From Salisaeta longa DSM 21114 (lineage in GTDB: Bacteria > Bacteroidota > Rhodothermia > Rhodothermales > Salinibacteraceae), in contig NZ_ATTH01000002.1 in assembly GCF_000419585.1 (NCBI RefSeq), positions 1-64,000 of the forward strand: a stretch of 64,000 bases of DNA. Direction: 5' to 3'. This document shows, piece after piece, positions 28,401 to 36,605 of the stretch (position 1 is its first letter; every line of letters starts with the position of its first letter). The notes under the pieces are model-generated. The model was not told the origin of the DNA, made no database searches, and worked only from the letters and a program-made list of their open reading frames with translations. The position numbers and the translations under genes are program-made.

Positions 28401-31176
28401 GATCGGCGCGAATCCTGCGCCATCGTTGGACCTGGACCCACCTGAAGTATCAGGAGACAACGTGTCGCTGTCGTGGACCGTACAGGACAATGATCCGGTC
28501 ACCGTTGATCTTTTTTATGATACAGACTCCGGTGGCCAAGATGGTACGCTCATCGCCGAAGATGTGTCAGGTACCAGTTACACTTGGCCGACAACCGGAC
28601 TCACTCCGGGTCCCTATTACATCTATGCACGCGCCTCGGATGGAATCAATTCACCGGCGATCCGCTATGCTTCCACGCCGGTGCAGGTGGCTCCAAGAAA
28701 CGAATTGACAGTGCCGACCGATCTCGATGCGGCCGTGCGAGATACGGTACTGGACATTTCGTGGTCTGCGAGTCCAGATGCAGTAACATACACGCTCTTT
28801 TACGAGGAGGGCGAAGAGGTCAACTTTACGTCACCATCACTTCCTGTTGGAGACACCACTGGCATCACCTTGGACGAAATTCCCTCTGGGCGCACCTATA
28901 CGCTGGCCGTTGTTGCACGTGACGACGATGGCGGCTACAGTGCACTTTCTCTTCCGCAAACGGTGAACTACACCCGGAATAGTGGAAACAATCCGCCGAA
29001 ATTTGTGGATCCGACACCGCCAGAGACAAGTCGCGAGGGCGAATCATACAGCTATACATTTGCGGCGAACGATGCCGACAACGATCCACTGTCGTTTTCT
29101 CTACTCGAGGCACCTGACGGCATGATGATAAGTTCAAGCGGCGTGGTTTCCTGGACGTCGGTCCCAGGTGTTCACAATGTGCGTGTTCAGGTTGCTGACA
29201 ATGCTGGAGGTCTCGACTCACTATCCTACATTCTACGCGTAACCAACGAAAAGAGCTCTCAAGCTCACCTTTCATTTGGCGCGTCCCGGTATATAGGCTC
29301 CGATGCGCTTGGCACGGTTACATTATCTGACTTTGAACAGAATGTATCCAGTACGCGTGTTGACTCAGTGGACTTGACAGTACAATCCGTAACCGACGAG
29401 GTCGATCTCCGTCTTTATGAAACGGGTGCCAACACAGCCACCTTTGCTGCTGCATTTTCGTTTTCCAACTCCGCCGATCACCCTACACTGAGTGTCCAGG
29501 CTTTTGACACTCTTCGTGTTGAGTACGCTGATTCTTTCCCGGTTGAGGTGGTCGAGGCCCGCGCACTGTATGAGAGGCAACTTGCACCTGTCGCACCTGA
29601 AGGAATCATAACTGATCGTGGCTCACAGCAGGTCACATTGTCTTGGTCGGAGAATGTTGAGGCGGACTTGAAGGGCTATTTCGTGTACCGTGCTGAGTCT
29701 CCGTTCAGTGACGCATCAAATGCCGTCCGGCTCAACGATGAAGTGATTAGCACCCCGGGCTACGCGGATACTGATGTGAATAGTGGTATAACATATTACT
29801 ATCGTGTTGCTGCCGTGGACGACGAAGGCAACGAGAGTGCATTGTCTGCCCAAACGTCTGTCTTCCTTTACCCTGAAACCGTTGAGGCGTCAATCACACG
29901 CACATTTGGGGATGCCAGCGGTCCGGAAGACTACCGCCTCGTGGCGCTTCCTGGTAGCGATGAAGTGCCCCTGGCCTCAAGCCTTGGAGAAGAGGCCGGA
30001 ACCGACTGGCAAGCGTATTGGGATGATGGCTCCGCGAGCGATTTCCTTATCCGCTATGACGGATCCAACGTATTCACCTTCACGCCCGGCCGCGGCTTCT
30101 GGCTCACCAGTCCAGAGGACTGGGCGACCAGCGTTTCTGCACCGTCAATTACGCTGCGTGGCGATACCGTTGCGGTGATCGACCTGCACGACGGATGGAA
30201 CATCATTGCCAACCCGACAGACAAAGATGTCGAGTGGACGCGTGTGGAGGCGATGCATCCCGACGCGACGCTCCAGTCTCCCTGGACCTTCGACGGTACC
30301 TTTGCACAGGCCGATACGCTCGCCTCTGCAACCACAGGAAAAGCGTATTATTTCCTTAATGACGCGGGCCTCGATTCATTGGCAATTCCGTACCCCGGCG
30401 CTCCGTTCATGGGCGAGATGGCTCCACCGGTGCAAGCTCAACGCGTGGCAACCGCAACATTGGCGCTGACGGCGACACGGCCCAATGGAGTAGCCACGAC
30501 AGCGCTTATCAGCCTCAGCAGCGCTGCGGCTACAGGACCTGATCCTTTAGACCTGGTGGGACCTCCAACGAAGTTCTCGCCGGTCAGCCTGCGCTTCGTG
30601 CAACCGAAATCTGAGGAAAACGGCGTACCAGCGCGGGAACGCATGCTCGCACGGGAGTGGCGGCCGGTTCCGGAGCAGGGCCACACGTTCGACATCCGCC
30701 TCTCGTCTAAAAGTGATTCACCCCTGACTTTTCGGCTGAATGGCCTTGATTCGCTTCGTTTCGATCATGCTTCCCTAATTCATCCTGAAGCCGGTCGGTC
30801 GCATGATATTGAAGGGCGTGCGGTTGAGGTGACAGTTTCGGAAGGGACGACGCGACTGCAACTGGCGGTAGGCACGCCCGCGTACGTTACGCGCCAGCAA
30901 GAGAAGGTGCGTCCGAAGAAACTGCGCCTTCGGGCCTATCCCAACCCCGCGCGCTCGGTGGCAACGCTTGAGTACACGCTCCCCGAGGCCCGTCCGGTGC
31001 AGCTCGTCGTGTACGACGTACTCGGACGAGAGGTCGTGCGCCTGGTTGATGGCCAGCAGACCGCGGGCCGCCACCAGGTTCAACCGCCTGTAGAGCGCCT
31101 TGCGAGCGGCATGTACTTCGTCCGGCTGCGCGCGGGCGACCGCCTGCTGACGCGGAAGCTGGTCATCGTTCAGTAA
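25468..31176 (+). CDS. Giant T9SS-exported surface protein with FN3 and cadherin-like domains
   Basis: A 1902-residue protein. The signal peptide ends in PSAFAQ (MSRQIIIPKIVLYLLGFAILFPIPSAFAQ). Two near-identical beta-helix-like blocks follow (residues ~57-114 and ~202-259; ...VVEIDFQEDIVVRGALVAD...). Next come a fibronectin-III domain (~345-440, GYNVYRATSSFSDP), a long beta-rich region (~450-950), further FN3-like domains, a cadherin-like domain around NDADNDPLSFSLLEAPDGM, and another FN3 with the same VYRA..PFSD motif. The last ~85 residues (AYPNPARSVATLEYTLPE ... GMYFVRLRAGDRLLTRKLVIVQ) are a type 9 secretion type-A sorting domain. It is expected on the cell surface as an adhesin or matrix protein. 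ATG 25468 is chosen because it starts the signal peptide. Confidence 0.88.
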   Translation: MSRQIIIPKIVLYLLGFAILFPIPSAFAQTSITEDIVTDTEWTQAGSPYIVESSISVDAGATLTVQSGVVVEIDFQEDIVVRGALVADDVTFEGNDTDLTADESGTLTITNSRFPSDSGNYVRVKLYSTSASTLNGNTFDGVRPLFERLGAPASTVSSNAFSNADAQFVYADDTGTTAEVTADATMRTYQGLPVKIVETVIVDAAATLTVQSGVVVQIDFLEDIVVRGALVADDVTFEGNDTDLTADESGTLTITNSRFSEMRLYFQGTSTGSVNNNDFLSSSSTYALENDGTNIIDAENNYWGSANGPTHPGNPGGNGLQVSDNVDYEPWLQSSPSAFAAPNGLTATSSDGQVDLSWTASTAADLDGYNVYRATSSFSDPANATKLNSTAIADPFFTDNSVTNGTTYFYGVTAVDADGNESGLSNEASATPSPGGISETLEIGAVTLYADAIENTSGSVYEATGNVSINEILQFSGTVTADTEALSIAGDGSIFVTEIPSLGNVVLYEGAFDFNLADEITTTLEGEALSATNSLLTAASLPVHVGEIELLSDGVRIGGEIVLPDVIGSVEVAVETLQITRSSGFDIAGTLSVEEVPFRNGIATLESLELTFDSAENRFSGAADLKTPALGLEAEAELLDGLLNTVAVEIEVSPPVPIANTGLGLSGGGGGIENIVEPPPTLFVSADITPMTGTIETVTLDDLTLAYTFGERLEGSGRVTVFDEDVGGAVVTVETQSLAFEGDASFTVRDNNILDGQISAGINQVSTGYDVSGGVSAQLQVPSLGDGFPFGWLESLPEVELPYTVAQTENYLLNAAITGEVEIASFGVAYGLAYVNPTIEADFARNMENLNEDLFPVPALKPSLAKQQENRFEGQSLILGGNQQLNAQARATADTIRQQFTLNTIQSGLIIRVDGSGEVPSFSVTLPNGRTVSASDASAEITFSEESGSGKAFATFGAPTTGMWSVNLPSGPEVAVDVIGANPAPSLDLDPPEVSGDNVSLSWTVQDNDPVTVDLFYDTDSGGQDGTLIAEDVSGTSYTWPTTGLTPGPYYIYARASDGINSPAIRYASTPVQVAPRNELTVPTDLDAAVRDTVLDISWSASPDAVTYTLFYEEGEEVNFTSPSLPVGDTTGITLDEIPSGRTYTLAVVARDDDGGYSALSLPQTVNYTRNSGNNPPKFVDPTPPETSREGESYSYTFAANDADNDPLSFSLLEAPDGMMISSSGVVSWTSVPGVHNVRVQVADNAGGLDSLSYILRVTNEKSSQAHLSFGASRYIGSDALGTVTLSDFEQNVSSTRVDSVDLTVQSVTDEVDLRLYETGANTATFAAAFSFSNSADHPTLSVQAFDTLRVEYADSFPVEVVEARALYERQLAPVAPEGIITDRGSQQVTLSWSENVEADLKGYFVYRAESPFSDASNAVRLNDEVISTPGYADTDVNSGITYYYRVAAVDDEGNESALSAQTSVFLYPETVEASITRTFGDASGPEDYRLVALPGSDEVPLASSLGEEAGTDWQAYWDDGSASDFLIRYDGSNVFTFTPGRGFWLTSPEDWATSVSAPSITLRGDTVAVIDLHDGWNIIANPTDKDVEWTRVEAMHPDATLQSPWTFDGTFAQADTLASATTGKAYYFLNDAGLDSLAIPYPGAPFMGEMAPPVQAQRVATATLALTATRPNGVATTALISLSSAAATGPDPLDLVGPPTKFSPVSLRFVQPKSEENGVPARERMLAREWRPVPEQGHTFDIRLSSKSDSPLTFRLNGLDSLRFDHASLIHPEAGRSHDIEGRAVEVTVSEGTTRLQLAVGTPAYVTRQQEKVRPKKLRLRAYPNPARSVATLEYTLPEARPVQLVVYDVLGREVVRLVDGQQTAGRHQVQPPVERLASGMYFVRLRAGDRLLTRKLVIVQ
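25636..25808 (+). repeat. 173-bp direct repeat, copy 1
   Basis: Within the giant T9SS gene. It is nearly identical to 26071-26243; the segment after the first ~35 bases differs at only a handful of positions. The offset is 435 bp, a multiple of three, so the frame is kept. It encodes a repeated beta-helix block. Confidence 0.85.
26071..26243 (+). repeat. 173-bp direct repeat, copy 2
   Basis: Second copy of 25636-25808, at an offset of exactly 435 bp. The near identity at synonymous positions points to recent duplication or gene conversion. Confidence 0.85.
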
Positions 31177-31270
31177 TTGTCCACGTGGCACATGCCCCGG
31201 CCGTAACGCGCTCAGCGCGGGCCCGGCCGGCGGCTGTCCGCCTTGTACGCACTATTCATTCAGATCCTGT

Positions 31271-31717
31271 ATGCCCATGTTGCTGTCTCCATCCCGTATA
31301 TTCCATATTGCTCAAAAAGCCGGCATCGCACTGCTGCTAACGGTCGCGCTTGTCGGATGCGATTCGGGCGGCGGAAATGACACAACCGATCCCGGCTCTG
31401 GCACCGACGACCCCGGGCCCGTCATTCCCGATGCGCCGTCTAACCTCACCGCAACCTCCGGCGATGCCCAGGTGACGCTCGACTGGCCGTCCGTGTCACA
31501 AGCGGAGCGTTACACCGTGTACCGCGCGACCACTTCCGATCCGTCGGCCCCAGGAGAAACGGTTGAGACGGGACTGACGAGCACCGAATATACCGATACC
31601 GGGGTGTCCAACGGCGTAACGTACTATTACCAGGTGACGGCCGTCGCTGATGAGGAGAGCGAACTGTCAGACGAGGCCGAAGTGACGCCCTTCTCCCCGC
31701 CGCCGTCCCGCCCGTAG
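31271..31717 (+). CDS. Lipoprotein with one fibronectin-III domain
   Basis: A 148-residue lipoprotein. The signal peptide ends in the lipobox LVGC (Cys at ~33), followed by a Gly/Asp/Thr-rich linker (DSGGGNDTTDPGSGTDDPGP) and one FN3 domain (residues ~55-140: PSNLTATSGDAQVTLDWPSV ... YTVYRATTSDPSAP ... SNGVTYYYQVTAVADEESELS). The FN3 domain is close in wording to those of the giant protein just upstream, so the two probably share ancestry and may act together at the envelope. It lies 94 bp after that gene on the same strand and is followed by a strong terminator. Confidence 0.85.
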   Translation: MPMLLSPSRIFHIAQKAGIALLLTVALVGCDSGGGNDTTDPGSGTDDPGPVIPDAPSNLTATSGDAQVTLDWPSVSQAERYTVYRATTSDPSAPGETVETGLTSTEYTDTGVSNGVTYYYQVTAVADEESELSDEAEVTPFSPPPSRP

Positions 31718-31782
31718 GGCCTGTATCGCAAACGTACCGTTCGAAACGGACGGTCGTCTACCTTTTGTTTTGCCAATCATCC

Positions 31783-31822
31783 GCCAGGAACGGGCCGCAC
31801 GCCGTTCCTGGCTTTATCTTTT
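31783..31822 (+). terminator. Rho-independent terminator after the lipoprotein gene
   Basis: A perfect 11-bp stem, GCCAGGAACGG (31783-31793) with CCGTTCCTGGC (31802-31812), an 8-nt loop, and a T-rich tail TTTATCTTTT (31813-31822). Confidence 0.9.
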
Positions 31823-32276
31823 GTCTTCCTGAAAGGAGATTCCGCCGAACCTCTACACGCCTACAAAAAATTCACACTTGTAGCTCATGGAGTGCTCTGC
31901 AGGATACAAAACCCGTAAGGACTCCTGGCTGAAAACAAATTACAGGGGCTGAATTCAATGTCAGCGTTTGTATTTCAGGACGCCGGACATTCGGTGTCCT
32001 GGGTGGTACCTGCTGTACCCGATGTTACGCATCGGATGCAACTCCCCATCAACGCCCCTCAATGAATGCAACTCGACCGGCGCGCCGCACTTCCTGCGCG
32101 CCCTACGCGGTGGATGATAGCTCGGTGCTGCCGGTGGGGGTGGCACCGGGCGCCCCACCGCTCGGTACAGACGGCAGACGGTCGGTTGCCGCAGCCCAAC
32201 CCTTCACGTTTTCTTTACCGCGTGTAGACCAGCGTTCGCTTGACGTTTCTTCCAGCGCCTTTTATTGTCTTATCGA

Positions 32277-32305
32277 TCGTTATTTGTAAATGGTCTAAAT
32301 AACGA
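32277..32305. promoter_or_regulatory. Inverted repeat with TAAATGGTCTAAA, upstream of the Cys-rich gene trio
   Basis: TCGTTATTT (32277-32285) is inverted as AAATAACGA (32297-32305) around an 11-bp spacer. The 13-mer inside (32287-32299) differs at two positions from the one before the siderophore-receptor gene (33857-33869). It lies 21 bp before the next ATG, a natural operator position. Confidence 0.5.
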
Positions 32306-32320
32306 CTTGCGCGATGTCTC

Positions 32321-32722
32321 ATGCGTCGCGTGCGTGCTTTTCTGACTCCACCCTGCTTCGTGATGTGCTCTTCGTATGCTTTTGCGGCGGCCGCGCTCGA
32401 TCCGTCGTCGCCGTACCTGTACGCCACCGTACGGGGCACCGTCCTGCACTGCGCGTGCTGCGGGCGCTTTCAGTTGATCTTCGACGAGACGGTGCTGCTT
32501 CTGTCGGCGCGCGACGTCCGGCGGTTGCAGCGCGTGGTGCGCGCTGCGGTGCAGGCAAACGGCGCGTCCCGTCCGCTGCGCATTGGACGAGCGGGCACCG
32601 ATGCGCCGCCCACATGTATTCCGGCGGCCGACCTCGCGGCCTTGCACGCCTTGCTCGATGGCGCCGCTGCCATGCATGAGCTGTCGACGATCCTGCGCGA
32701 TATGTCCGTTTCCACCGCCTAA
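32321..32722 (+). CDS. Small Cys-rich protein, paralogue of the next gene
   Basis: A 133-residue protein. The core starts at ~residue 38 with GTVLHCACCGRFQLIFDE, followed by a variable middle and a helical end (DLAALHALLDGAAAMHELSTILRDM). The same plan (GTVL-x-CACC-x-R...F, then ALxxLLDGAAAMxELxxxL) recurs in the next gene, so the two are paralogues. It resembles the small CxxC-type proteins of Bacteroidota annotated as DUF6686-like, but I am unsure of that name. The CACC cluster could bind a metal. Alternative start ATG at 32363. First gene of a three-gene cluster behind an operator-like repeat. Confidence 0.6.
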   Translation: MRRVRAFLTPPCFVMCSSYAFAAAALDPSSPYLYATVRGTVLHCACCGRFQLIFDETVLLLSARDVRRLQRVVRAAVQANGASRPLRIGRAGTDAPPTCIPAADLAALHALLDGAAAMHELSTILRDMSVSTA

Positions 32723-32736
32723 CGGCCCTTCCGGCT

Positions 32737-33102
32737 ATGCCCCACGCCCCCGACGACACGTCTGTTTTGTTTCAAACCGAACACGGTACGGTGCTGCGGT
32801 GCGCCTGCTGCAACCGCATCGAGGTTGTGTTTGGCAACATTGCCCTGGCCGAGGAGCCGCCGCTGTTTGCCCGGTTTCATCGCCTTGTGGCGGGCCTCGA
32901 CCTCGACGCCCTCTGTGCAGACCACCCGGATGTCTCGCATCCGGTCGTCCTCTCGGCGGATGGCGACAAGCTTGCGTTCCGCTTTACGTGCGACGAAGCC
33001 CGCGCCCTCCGCGAACTCCTCGATGGGGCAGCCGCCATGCTGGAGCTGGAGGGCTTGCTGCAGGAGACGCTTCACCCCGATGCGCCCGCGTCCGATGCCT
33101 AA
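32737..33102 (+). CDS. Small Cys-rich protein, second paralogue
   Basis: A 121-residue acidic protein with GTVLRCACCNRIEVVFGN (residues ~17-34) and a conserved helical C-terminus (CDEARALRELLDGAAAMLELEGLLQETL). It begins 14 bp after its paralogue. The central segment (LVAGLDLDALCADHPDVSHPVVLSADGDKLAFRFTCDE) adds two further Cys. Function unknown; the cysteine spacing suggests metal binding or thiol chemistry. The shared operator motif and the following siderophore-type receptor make a link to metal homeostasis plausible, but that is inference only. Confidence 0.65.
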   Translation: MPHAPDDTSVLFQTEHGTVLRCACCNRIEVVFGNIALAEEPPLFARFHRLVAGLDLDALCADHPDVSHPVVLSADGDKLAFRFTCDEARALRELLDGAAAMLELEGLLQETLHPDAPASDA

Positions 33103-33122
33103 CCGCTCTGCCTCCTTACGCC

Positions 33123-33338
33123 ATGCCTGCTCTTCACCCCGACGGCTTTGCTGCGCCCGCCGATGCTGTGCCTCCCAACGCATCAGAGCGCGCCGCGGCC
33201 CACTATCAACGCGCCCTTGCCGCCCTGGCGGCTGGACGCTTTGCCGACCTGCAGGGCACAGCGCGCCGCCGCCTGATCGTCCAGCTGCGGACCGCCCTGG
33301 CGACGATCCGCACGCGCAAATGCGCAGACCGCCCGTAG
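33123..33338 (+). CDS. Small hypothetical protein (71 aa)
   Basis: A 71-residue protein (MPALHPDGFAAPADAVPPNA...) starting 20 bp after the second Cys-rich gene, on the same strand and probably co-transcribed. The C-terminal half is a basic Ala/Arg-rich helix pair (HYQRALAALAAGRF, RRLIVQLRTALATIRTRK). It has one Cys near the end. No family is recognised. Spacing and context are the main support. Confidence 0.5.
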   Translation: MPALHPDGFAAPADAVPPNASERAAAHYQRALAALAAGRFADLQGTARRRLIVQLRTALATIRTRKCADRP

Positions 33339-33358
33339 ATCAGCGTGCGCCGGGTGGG

Positions 33359-33724
33359 CTATGCGTGCTGCTCCAACCAGTCGATGAGGGCATCGGCGTT
33401 GCGGCGGTTCGCCTTGTACCACACATCGAAGGCGTCGCCCAGCACCGGGATGAGACCGACGAGCGCATCGAGCACGCTCCGCGCAATCATTTGGGCAACA
33501 AGTCGCCACGGCGCACCTTGCCGGATCGCCTCGATAGGTACGTACGATGATACCAGCAACCCGGCGTAGTCGCCCGCTACCGGAATGAGGCTGAGAAGCG
33601 ATTCGAGCCCGAAGCGCACCGGCGTAAACGGAATGCGGAAGACCTCGTCGGTCCACGTCGCAAAAGTATCCAGTCGCTCGATAACAGCCGCGGTATCGGA
33701 AGACCGTGTGGCAGTGGCAGTCAT
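33359..33724 (-). CDS. DUF4112-family membrane protein
   Basis: A 121-residue protein. The pattern IPFTPVRFGLESLLSLIPVAGDYAGLLVSSYV (residues ~31-62) followed by MIARSVLDALVGLIPVLGDAFDVWYKANRRNADAL (~79-113) is the DUF4112 signature with its two 'G-L-[IV]-P-V-x-GD' repeats. It should have two or three membrane segments. Its role is unknown. It converges on the small-gene cluster and is divergent from the siderophore receptor at 33897. Confidence 0.85.
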   Translation of the reverse strand: MTATATRSSDTAAVIERLDTFATWTDEVFRIPFTPVRFGLESLLSLIPVAGDYAGLLVSSYVPIEAIRQGAPWRLVAQMIARSVLDALVGLIPVLGDAFDVWYKANRRNADALIDWLEQHA

Positions 33725-33851
33725 AGCAGATGCTGTACGATGAAGATAAGTGCATGGTCAAAACAACCGTGAACGTGCGGTGATCCGCGGCTCGCTGTTT
33801 TTGAAGGTTCGACGGAAAGACGCGCCGTGGTTGCATACAGCCGCGTTCACT

Positions 33852-33870
33852 GTTTATAATTAGTCTAAAC
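33852..33870. promoter_or_regulatory. Operator-like inverted repeat overlapping a -10 element of the siderophore-type receptor
   Basis: GTTTA (33852-33856) is inverted as TAAAC (33866-33870) with a 9-bp spacer. TATAAT (33855-33860) is a perfect -10 hexamer inside it, and TAATTAGTCTAAA (33857-33869) matches the motif upstream of 32321 at 11 of 13 positions. The 19-bp symmetrical box over a -10 element is how iron repressors of the Fur/DtxR type act; the sequence is not a classical Fur box. Confidence 0.5.
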
Positions 33871-33896
33871 GTTTGCTATCAGTTACGGATCTCGTT

Positions 33897-36323
33897 ATGC
33901 ATCGCTTGTTTCGCTCCAACCGTTCGGCTCTGCCGCTTCTCTTGGCCTTCCTGATGTCGTTTGGCCTGTGGGCCGCGCCGGCAGCGGCTCAAACCACCGG
34001 CCGCATCGCAGGTGTTGTCGTCGACGCTTCCACCGGCGATCCGCTGCGTGGGGTCAACATTGGCTTGCGCGGCACAACGCTGGGGACGGCCACCAACCGC
34101 GACGGCCGCTTTGTCATTGCGGATGTGCCGCCGGAGACGTACGTGCTTGCGGCGTCCTTCATCGGCTACGAAACGATTGAGCGCACCATCGTCGTGCCGT
34201 CGGGCGAGACCACGCGGGTGCGCCTCGCCTTTGCCCCCACCGACATTGAGCTGCAGGGGGTGGAGGTGATTGGCCGCCGCGCGCAAAGCTACACCACCGA
34301 CTACAGCTTCGTCGCCACCAAATCGGCCACGCCGCTGCCGCTCGTGCCGCAGTCGGTGTCCGTCGTCACCAAAGAGGTGCTGGAAGACCAGCAGATCTAC
34401 CGGCTCAACGACGTGTTCAAGAACGTGGCGGGCGTGACCACCTTCTCCGGCTACAACGATTACACGTCGCGCGGCTTCCGCAACCAGGATGCCCGGCTCA
34501 TCAATGGACTCAAGGCGGGCTTTTCGTTCTGGACGAACCCGATCCTGCCGCACATTGAGCGGGTCGAGATCATCAAAGGGCCGGCGTCGGCGCTGTTTGC
34601 CAACACAAACCCCGGCGGCACGATCAACATGGTCACCAAAAAGCCACTCGCCGCACCGCGTCAGGCCATCGACTTTACGCTGGGCAGCTACGACACCTAC
34701 CGCGCCACGGCCGACTTTACCGGCCCGCTCACGGACGACCGCACGGTGCTTTACCGCCTGAACGTGGGCTACGAAAATGCCGATTCGTTCCGGCGCCTGC
34801 AATTCAACGAGTCGCTGCTGATTGCCCCCTCCGTCTCGTTCCTGCCCACCGAGGACACGCGCGTGAACGTCGACTTCGTGTACAGCACGGTGAGCACGCG
34901 CCTCGATCGCGGGCAGCCCATCTTCAACGAAACGGAGAACCTGACCTCAACGCCCATCAGCTTCTCGCTGAGCCAGCCGGGCGACTTTATGGACAACACG
35001 AACTTTCACGTGACGGCCTCGCTGAGCCACGAATTTACCGACTGGCTCGCGTTTAACAGCTCGTATATGAAGTTCCGCTACGACCACGACCTGGAGGAGC
35101 ACCGCACGAGCAACGTCTTCCTCCCCAACGACCCGACAACGCTGCAGCTGGCGTTCATCAAGCGGAAACAGACGCGCACCGTCGACAACGTGACCAACTA
35201 CTTCACGATTGACGGAGAGACGGGCGCGCTGGCGCATCAGGGCCTCCTTGGGTTCGACTTCCTGCAACAGGACGATAACCGCACGCAGTGGGGCGCGCGC
35301 GGCGCGGAGTTCTTCATCCTGCCCGATGGCACGCGGACGCCGGGCGGCAATGTGGGCAACTTCAGCCTTACCAACCCGACGTACACCATCGAAGGCCGCA
35401 ACCCGTCGACGTACGTGGCGAACTGGTTCTCGCAGCCGTGGCTCATTGATCCGGTGCGGCGGCGCACATACGGCCTGTACGCGCAAGACCAGATCCAGTG
35501 GAACGACCTGCGCGTGCTGCTGTCGATGCGCCACGAGTGGTACTACGACATCCTGCCGCAGGGCGATGGCACGACGCGCACGGTCGAGCAGACGTCGTGG
35601 TTGCCGCGTGTGGGCGTCGTGTACAGCGTCCTCGACGGGCTCAACATCTACGGCACGTACACCGAGGGCTTCCAGCCGCAGGCCGCCAGCGTGATCATCA
35701 ACCCGCAGGTGGGCGGGCCTTTCGATCCAGAGGAAAGCCTGCTCTACGAAGGCGGCGCGAAGGCTACGCTGTTTGGCGGACGCCTCTCGGCCACGACGGC
35801 GATCTACCAGATCACGAAGCAGAACGTGCTGGTGAGCGCCAACGACCCGGGTAACCCCGAGCGGCTCGTGCAGCGCGGCGAGGAGCGCTCGCGCGGTATC
35901 GAGTTCGAAGTGGCCGGCTCGCCCGTTGAGGGGCTGCAACTGACGGCCAACTATGCCTACAACAATGCCGTGATAACGGAAGCCGCGCAGCCCGCGAACG
36001 AGGGCGACGTGAAGGAAAACGCCCCGCACCACATGGGCGGCTTCTGGGCGACGTACACGCTGGATGGCGGCCCGCTGGAGGGCCTGGGCGCGGGCGCCGG
36101 CGCGCACTTCGTCACCGAGCGCAACACGTTCGAAGAAAGCCTGCAGCTGCCGGGCTACACCGTGGCCAATGCCTCGGTGTTCTACACGGTGAACAATTTC
36201 AAAATCACGGCCACCATCAACAACGTGTTCGACAAAACCTACTGGGTGGGCGGCTACAACTTCGGTCGCCTCTACCCCGGCGCGCCGCGGACGATGCTGC
36301 TAAAGGTGGGCTATACGTTTTGA
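33897..36323 (+). CDS. TonB-dependent siderophore-type receptor
   Basis: An 808-residue outer-membrane receptor. A signal peptide (MHRLFRSNRSALPLLLAFLM...APAAAQ) is followed by a carboxypeptidase-D-like domain (residues ~35-115, GRIAGVVVDASTGDPLRGVNIGL). The plug domain then begins ATPLPLVPQSVSVVTKEVL and contains RGFRNQD and ERVEIIKGPASALFANTNPGGTINMVTKKP, the hallmark of the FhuA/ferrichrome-type group. A beta-barrel ends in the aromatic residue of VGYTF. It imports a chelated metal, most likely Fe(III)-siderophore, using TonB energy. ATG 33897 is chosen since it begins the signal peptide. The PepSY protein at 36606 is the usual neighbour of such receptors. Confidence 0.93.
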   Translation: MHRLFRSNRSALPLLLAFLMSFGLWAAPAAAQTTGRIAGVVVDASTGDPLRGVNIGLRGTTLGTATNRDGRFVIADVPPETYVLAASFIGYETIERTIVVPSGETTRVRLAFAPTDIELQGVEVIGRRAQSYTTDYSFVATKSATPLPLVPQSVSVVTKEVLEDQQIYRLNDVFKNVAGVTTFSGYNDYTSRGFRNQDARLINGLKAGFSFWTNPILPHIERVEIIKGPASALFANTNPGGTINMVTKKPLAAPRQAIDFTLGSYDTYRATADFTGPLTDDRTVLYRLNVGYENADSFRRLQFNESLLIAPSVSFLPTEDTRVNVDFVYSTVSTRLDRGQPIFNETENLTSTPISFSLSQPGDFMDNTNFHVTASLSHEFTDWLAFNSSYMKFRYDHDLEEHRTSNVFLPNDPTTLQLAFIKRKQTRTVDNVTNYFTIDGETGALAHQGLLGFDFLQQDDNRTQWGARGAEFFILPDGTRTPGGNVGNFSLTNPTYTIEGRNPSTYVANWFSQPWLIDPVRRRTYGLYAQDQIQWNDLRVLLSMRHEWYYDILPQGDGTTRTVEQTSWLPRVGVVYSVLDGLNIYGTYTEGFQPQAASVIINPQVGGPFDPEESLLYEGGAKATLFGGRLSATTAIYQITKQNVLVSANDPGNPERLVQRGEERSRGIEFEVAGSPVEGLQLTANYAYNNAVITEAAQPANEGDVKENAPHHMGGFWATYTLDGGPLEGLGAGAGAHFVTERNTFEESLQLPGYTVANASVFYTVNNFKITATINNVFDKTYWVGGYNFGRLYPGAPRTMLLKVGYTF

Positions 36324-36388
36324 TGGAGGAAGCACCCTTCGCCCTCGCCAAGATCACCCGCCCGGAGGTCAGCGGAAGCATGCGCCTA

Positions 36389-36435
36389 GAAATTCTCGAT
36401 GTCTGACGCCTGAAAGGCGGAGTTGCGAGAATTTC
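36389..36435. other. Long inverted repeat between the receptor and PepSY genes
   Basis: GAAATTCTCG (36389-36398) is perfectly inverted as CGAGAATTTC (36426-36435) with a 27-nt spacer that holds a small hairpin (GCC-TGAAA-GGC). It lies in the 282-bp gap after the receptor stop. It may fold in RNA and limit read-through into the next gene, or be a protein-binding site. No T-run follows. Confidence 0.4.
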
Positions 36436-36605
36436 AGCGAGCGAATCGCTGGCCTCAGGTGATCTTGGCGCCGGCGTGATCTTTTGGGTCCCGTTTTGGA
36501 TCCAGCCAATATGGGACATAAAGCGGCTGCTTATTGCCCGCAATAGCCGCAACAATCTGCACACCGCTGACGGCAACGCAACCAACAATCGATACGATCC
36601 AGACG

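Larger units (their letters stand above)
31718..32320. other. Intergenic stretch with terminator and operator
   Basis: About 600 bp without a credible gene. It holds the terminator at 31783-31822 and, at its right end, a 9-bp inverted repeat with the TAAATGGTCTAAA motif (32277-32305). Nothing is recognised between 31830 and 32270. Confidence 0.4.

Noticed and set aside
33852-33870. Classical Fur box
   Set aside because: The symmetry and position fit an iron repressor, but the sequence does not match the GATAATGATWATCATTATC pattern, so only an unnamed operator is claimed.
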